Source of the DNA: Oscillospiraceae bacterium | Lineage (GTDB): Bacteria; Bacillota; Clostridia; Oscillospirales; Acutalibacteraceae | Assembly (NCBI GenBank): GCA_902761265.1 | Contig: CACWJV010000171.1 | Coordinates: 1 to 7,135, forward strand | Direction: 5' to 3' | Length of the DNA stretch: 7,135 nt | Shown: positions 5,829-7,135 of the stretch, piece after piece | How positions within the stretch are numbered: position 1 is the stretch's first letter | How the letters are laid out: every line of letters begins with the position of its first letter | Notes under the pieces: model-generated | What the model saw: the letters and a program-made list of their open reading frames with translations, nothing else | Told to the model about the DNA's origin: nothing | The model's database searches: none | Program-made: the position numbers and the translations under genes

Positions 5829-6425
5829 ATGGCACAATCCAAGACGCAAACGACCAAACAGGCGCGTGCGATGCGCGCGAAAAAACAAAAGATTTTGATC
5901 TTCCCGAAGATCGGCAGTGCGATCCATGCAGTGGTGCTGCTGCTGTGCTTTTTGCCGTTCGTCGGCATCTACAACACCGACATCCCCGGCATCGAAATCC
6001 AGGTCAACGGCTGGAACGCCCTGTTTTGCGGCCTTTCCGGCAACTATACCGCCACCGGCGCGCTGTACGGCAACATGGACATCTTTAACTATTACGCCGC
6101 CGACGCATGCCATGGGCTTGGCCTTTGGGGCATGATCGCCATGCTGGTGCTCGTTGTTGCTTTTGCCGTCACGCTTGCCGCCGCCATCGGCAAACAGCCG
6201 GTGCTGTGCATCTGCGCGTTTGTGCTCGATCTTGCGGCTGTGGTGCTGCTGGTTCTCGCATACCGCAGCGGGATGGCGGTTGCGCAGTCGAATATCATCG
6301 AAGTCTATTGCCAAAACAACCCGGCCTGCGCAGTGGAATCGTATGCCACGATCCCGGCGGTGCTGATGATCGTTACAGTCGTTCTGAACGGCATTGCTGC
6401 ATTTAAGGCGCTCAAGCTCAAATAA
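5829..6425 (+). CDS. Four-helix integral membrane protein, unknown function
   Basis: A 198-residue membrane protein I do not recognise. A basic N-terminus (about residues 1-27, rich in K, R, Q and T) precedes four likely transmembrane helices at about 29-47, 100-119, 125-145 and 174-193. Between helices 1 and 2 lies a loop of about 50 residues rich in G, N and Y (NGWNALFCGLSGNYTATGALYG), probably outside the cell; a shorter loop between helices 3 and 4 holds two cysteines (161, 167) that could pair. The C-terminus (KALKLK) is basic. GAGGAGG (5815-5821) sits seven bases before the ATG and only 17 nt separate it from the lipoprotein gene, so it is the last gene of the operon that starts with the alpha-glucosidase. 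Two tandem TAA stops and a strong terminator follow. No transporter, enzyme or sensor motif was seen. Confidence 0.75.
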   Translation: MAQSKTQTTKQARAMRAKKQKILIFPKIGSAIHAVVLLLCFLPFVGIYNTDIPGIEIQVNGWNALFCGLSGNYTATGALYGNMDIFNYYAADACHGLGLWGMIAMLVLVVAFAVTLAAAIGKQPVLCICAFVLDLAAVVLLVLAYRSGMAVAQSNIIEVYCQNNPACAVESYATIPAVLMIVTVVLNGIAAFKALKLK

Positions 6426-6434
6426 TAAACCGTT

Positions 6435-6474
6435 CCGGCGGCTGCGGGAGAATGTCTGCGGCCGCCGGCTTTTT
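6435..6474 (+). terminator. Strong intrinsic terminator of the alpha-glucosidase operon
   Basis: An 11-bp, very GC-rich stem (6435-6445 with 6458-6468, one wobble pair) with a 12-nt loop, followed by C and five T (6470-6474). It ends only 17 nt before the next gene's ATG. Confidence 0.88.
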
Positions 6475-6477
6475 CGA

Positions 6478-6484
6478 AAGAGGT
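6478..6484 (+). promoter_or_regulatory. Ribosome binding site deciding the start of the next gene
   Basis: AAGAGGT lies seven bases before ATG 6492. The in-frame GTG at 6483 falls inside this site and is therefore not the start. Confidence 0.65.
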
Positions 6485-6491
6485 GTTCCGG

Positions 6492-7007
6492 ATGACAAAA
6501 CAACAAAAGCGCACGTTCTTCCTTGTGCTCACGGGCGTGCTGACTTTTCTGGTACTCGGCGTGTCGGATATCTTTTTGTTTCCGGCGATCGAACGCACCA
6601 CGCAGGGGATCCACGCGTTTGATCTGAACGCGCTGGGCTTGTCGTTTGCCGACGCCCGTCAGTTTGTCCGTCTGCTGAGCGAAGAAGGGAAAAAGCTCTA
6701 TCTCTATGCCGAGCTGCCGCTTGACTGTGTGTTCCCGGTTTGCTATACGCCGTTTTTTGCGCTGTCTTTGCAGTCGCTGCGCAAAAAGAAAGGACTTGTT
6801 TTCGCGCTGCCGTTTTTGCTGGCTGCGTTTGATTATTTTGAAAACGGCTGTACAGCGTATCTTTTGACCCACCCGGCATTTTCGCAAACGGCGGCGACCG
6901 TTGCCCGCACAGCAACGATCGGGAAAAGCGCGCTGATGTATGGAACGATTGGTATCCTGCTTTACAACCTTTTGAAAAAGTTTTTGAAAAAAAGAAAAAA
7001 ATTCTGA
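6492..7007 (+). CDS. Four-helix integral membrane protein, unknown function
   Basis: A 171-residue membrane protein with about four hydrophobic segments: residues 8-31, 77-95, 101-125 and 144-162. The order resembles a loosely defined group of small bacterial membrane proteins with a conserved pattern of an LPLD-x-FP-x-Y motif in the second helix (LPLDCVFPVCY, 75-85) and a D-Y-x-E-N motif in the third (AAFDYFENGCTAYLL, 111-125); I cannot give it a family name or function. The segment GLSFADARQFVRLLSEEGKKLY (49-70) is probably an amphipathic soluble loop between helices 1 and 2. The C-terminus is extremely basic (LKKFLKKRKKF) and encoded by an A-rich stretch. The start is ATG 6492. No promoter was seen between the preceding terminator and this gene, so it may depend on read-through. 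No clear terminator follows before the tRNA promoter. Confidence 0.75.
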   Translation: MTKQQKRTFFLVLTGVLTFLVLGVSDIFLFPAIERTTQGIHAFDLNALGLSFADARQFVRLLSEEGKKLYLYAELPLDCVFPVCYTPFFALSLQSLRKKKGLVFALPFLLAAFDYFENGCTAYLLTHPAFSQTAATVARTATIGKSALMYGTIGILLYNLLKKFLKKRKKF

Positions 7008-7015
7008 AAAAAGGC

Positions 7016-7044
7016 TTGCAAAATAAAAAGGAATCGTATATAAT
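7016..7044 (+). promoter_or_regulatory. Sigma-A promoter of the tRNA gene
   Basis: -35 box TTGCAA (7016-7021, four of six), a 17-nt spacer, and a perfect -10 box TATAAT (7039-7044). Transcription would start at about 7050-7052, some seven bases before the tRNA's first base. Confidence 0.85.
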
Positions 7045-7057
7045 ATGTCAAGTGCTT

Positions 7058-7133
7058 GGGCCTGTAGCTCAGTTGGGAGAGCGTTCGGTTCGCATCCGAG
7101 AGGTCGAGAGTTCGAATCTCTTCAGGTCCACCA
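7058..7133 (+). tRNA. tRNA-Ala, anticodon CGC
   Basis: A complete 76-nt cloverleaf with encoded CCA. The acceptor stem pairs 7058-7064 with 7123-7129. The D stem is GCTC/GAGC around the loop AGTTGGGA. The anticodon stem is TTCGG/CCGAG around the 7-nt loop TTCGCAT, with anticodon CGC at 7091-7093. The variable loop is 5 nt, and the T stem is GAGAG/CTCTT around TTCGAAT. Position 3 is G and position 70 is U, the G3-U70 wobble that marks alanine tRNAs for alanyl-tRNA synthetase, and the discriminator base is A73. It decodes GCG codons, which are frequent in this GC-rich genome. It has its own promoter and could be the first of a tRNA cluster continuing past the window. Confidence 0.96.
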
Positions 7134-7135
7134 AA

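Noticed and set aside
5796..6887. Open frame of 363 codons on the minus strand
   Set aside because: It covers two plus-strand membrane protein genes and the terminator between them; the translation is arginine- and histidine-rich nonsense.
1..7135. CRISPR arrays, insertion sequences, phage or toxin-antitoxin and defence genes
   Set aside because: No regularly spaced repeats, transposase or integrase motifs, terminal inverted repeats or defence-type domains were seen on either strand.

Overview
The window looks like chromosomal DNA of an anaerobic, spore-forming Firmicute of class Clostridia, probably an Oscillospiraceae/Ruminococcaceae-type gut bacterium. The signs are an alpha/beta-type small acid-soluble spore protein, strong GGAGG-type ribosome binding sites, sigma-A promoters with TTGACA/TACAAT boxes, a moderately high GC content and an intracellular GH13 alpha-glucosidase. 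The genus cannot be fixed from the sequence alone. No phage, IS element, CRISPR array or defence locus was recognised; most of the window is ordinary metabolic and sporulation-related DNA.

Layout, left to right. (1) 1-1478, plus strand: the 3' part of a YitT-family membrane protein gene, cut by the window edge behind a suspicious 19-T run, translationally coupled by an ATGA overlap to an unrecognised protein with one membrane helix at each end. (2) 1494-1741: a terminator hairpin that can work in both directions, a second hairpin, and a convergent minus-strand gene for a 57-residue spore DNA-binding protein. (3) 1859-3492, plus strand: a strong sigma-A promoter, an RpiB/LacAB-like sugar-phosphate isomerase with altered active-site positions, and an overlapping iron-containing alcohol dehydrogenase gene that is frameshifted and missing about 16 codons, followed by a terminator. 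(4) 3519-6474, plus strand: a promoter with a possible catabolite-control site, a cytoplasmic oligo-1,6-glucosidase-like enzyme, a lipoprotein resembling the DUF1980/TIGR03943 OB-fold domain, a four-helix membrane protein, and a strong terminator. (5) 6492-7133: a second four-helix membrane protein starting 17 nt after that terminator's T tract, then a tRNA-Ala(CGC) with its own sigma-A promoter.

How the genes fit together. The isomerase and dehydrogenase share a promoter and overlap by 8 nt, so they were probably built as a two-step pathway converting a phosphorylated or free sugar-like substrate and then reducing or oxidising an aldehyde or ketone. The dehydrogenase as read here is broken. 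The alpha-glucosidase would hydrolyse short alpha-glucosides after uptake; no transporter is present in the window, and the two envelope proteins behind it have no obvious link to sugar use. The points most worth a second look are the RpiB-like protein lacking both canonical active-site histidines, the deletion in its partner, the cysteine-rich lipoprotein, and the artefact-like left edge.
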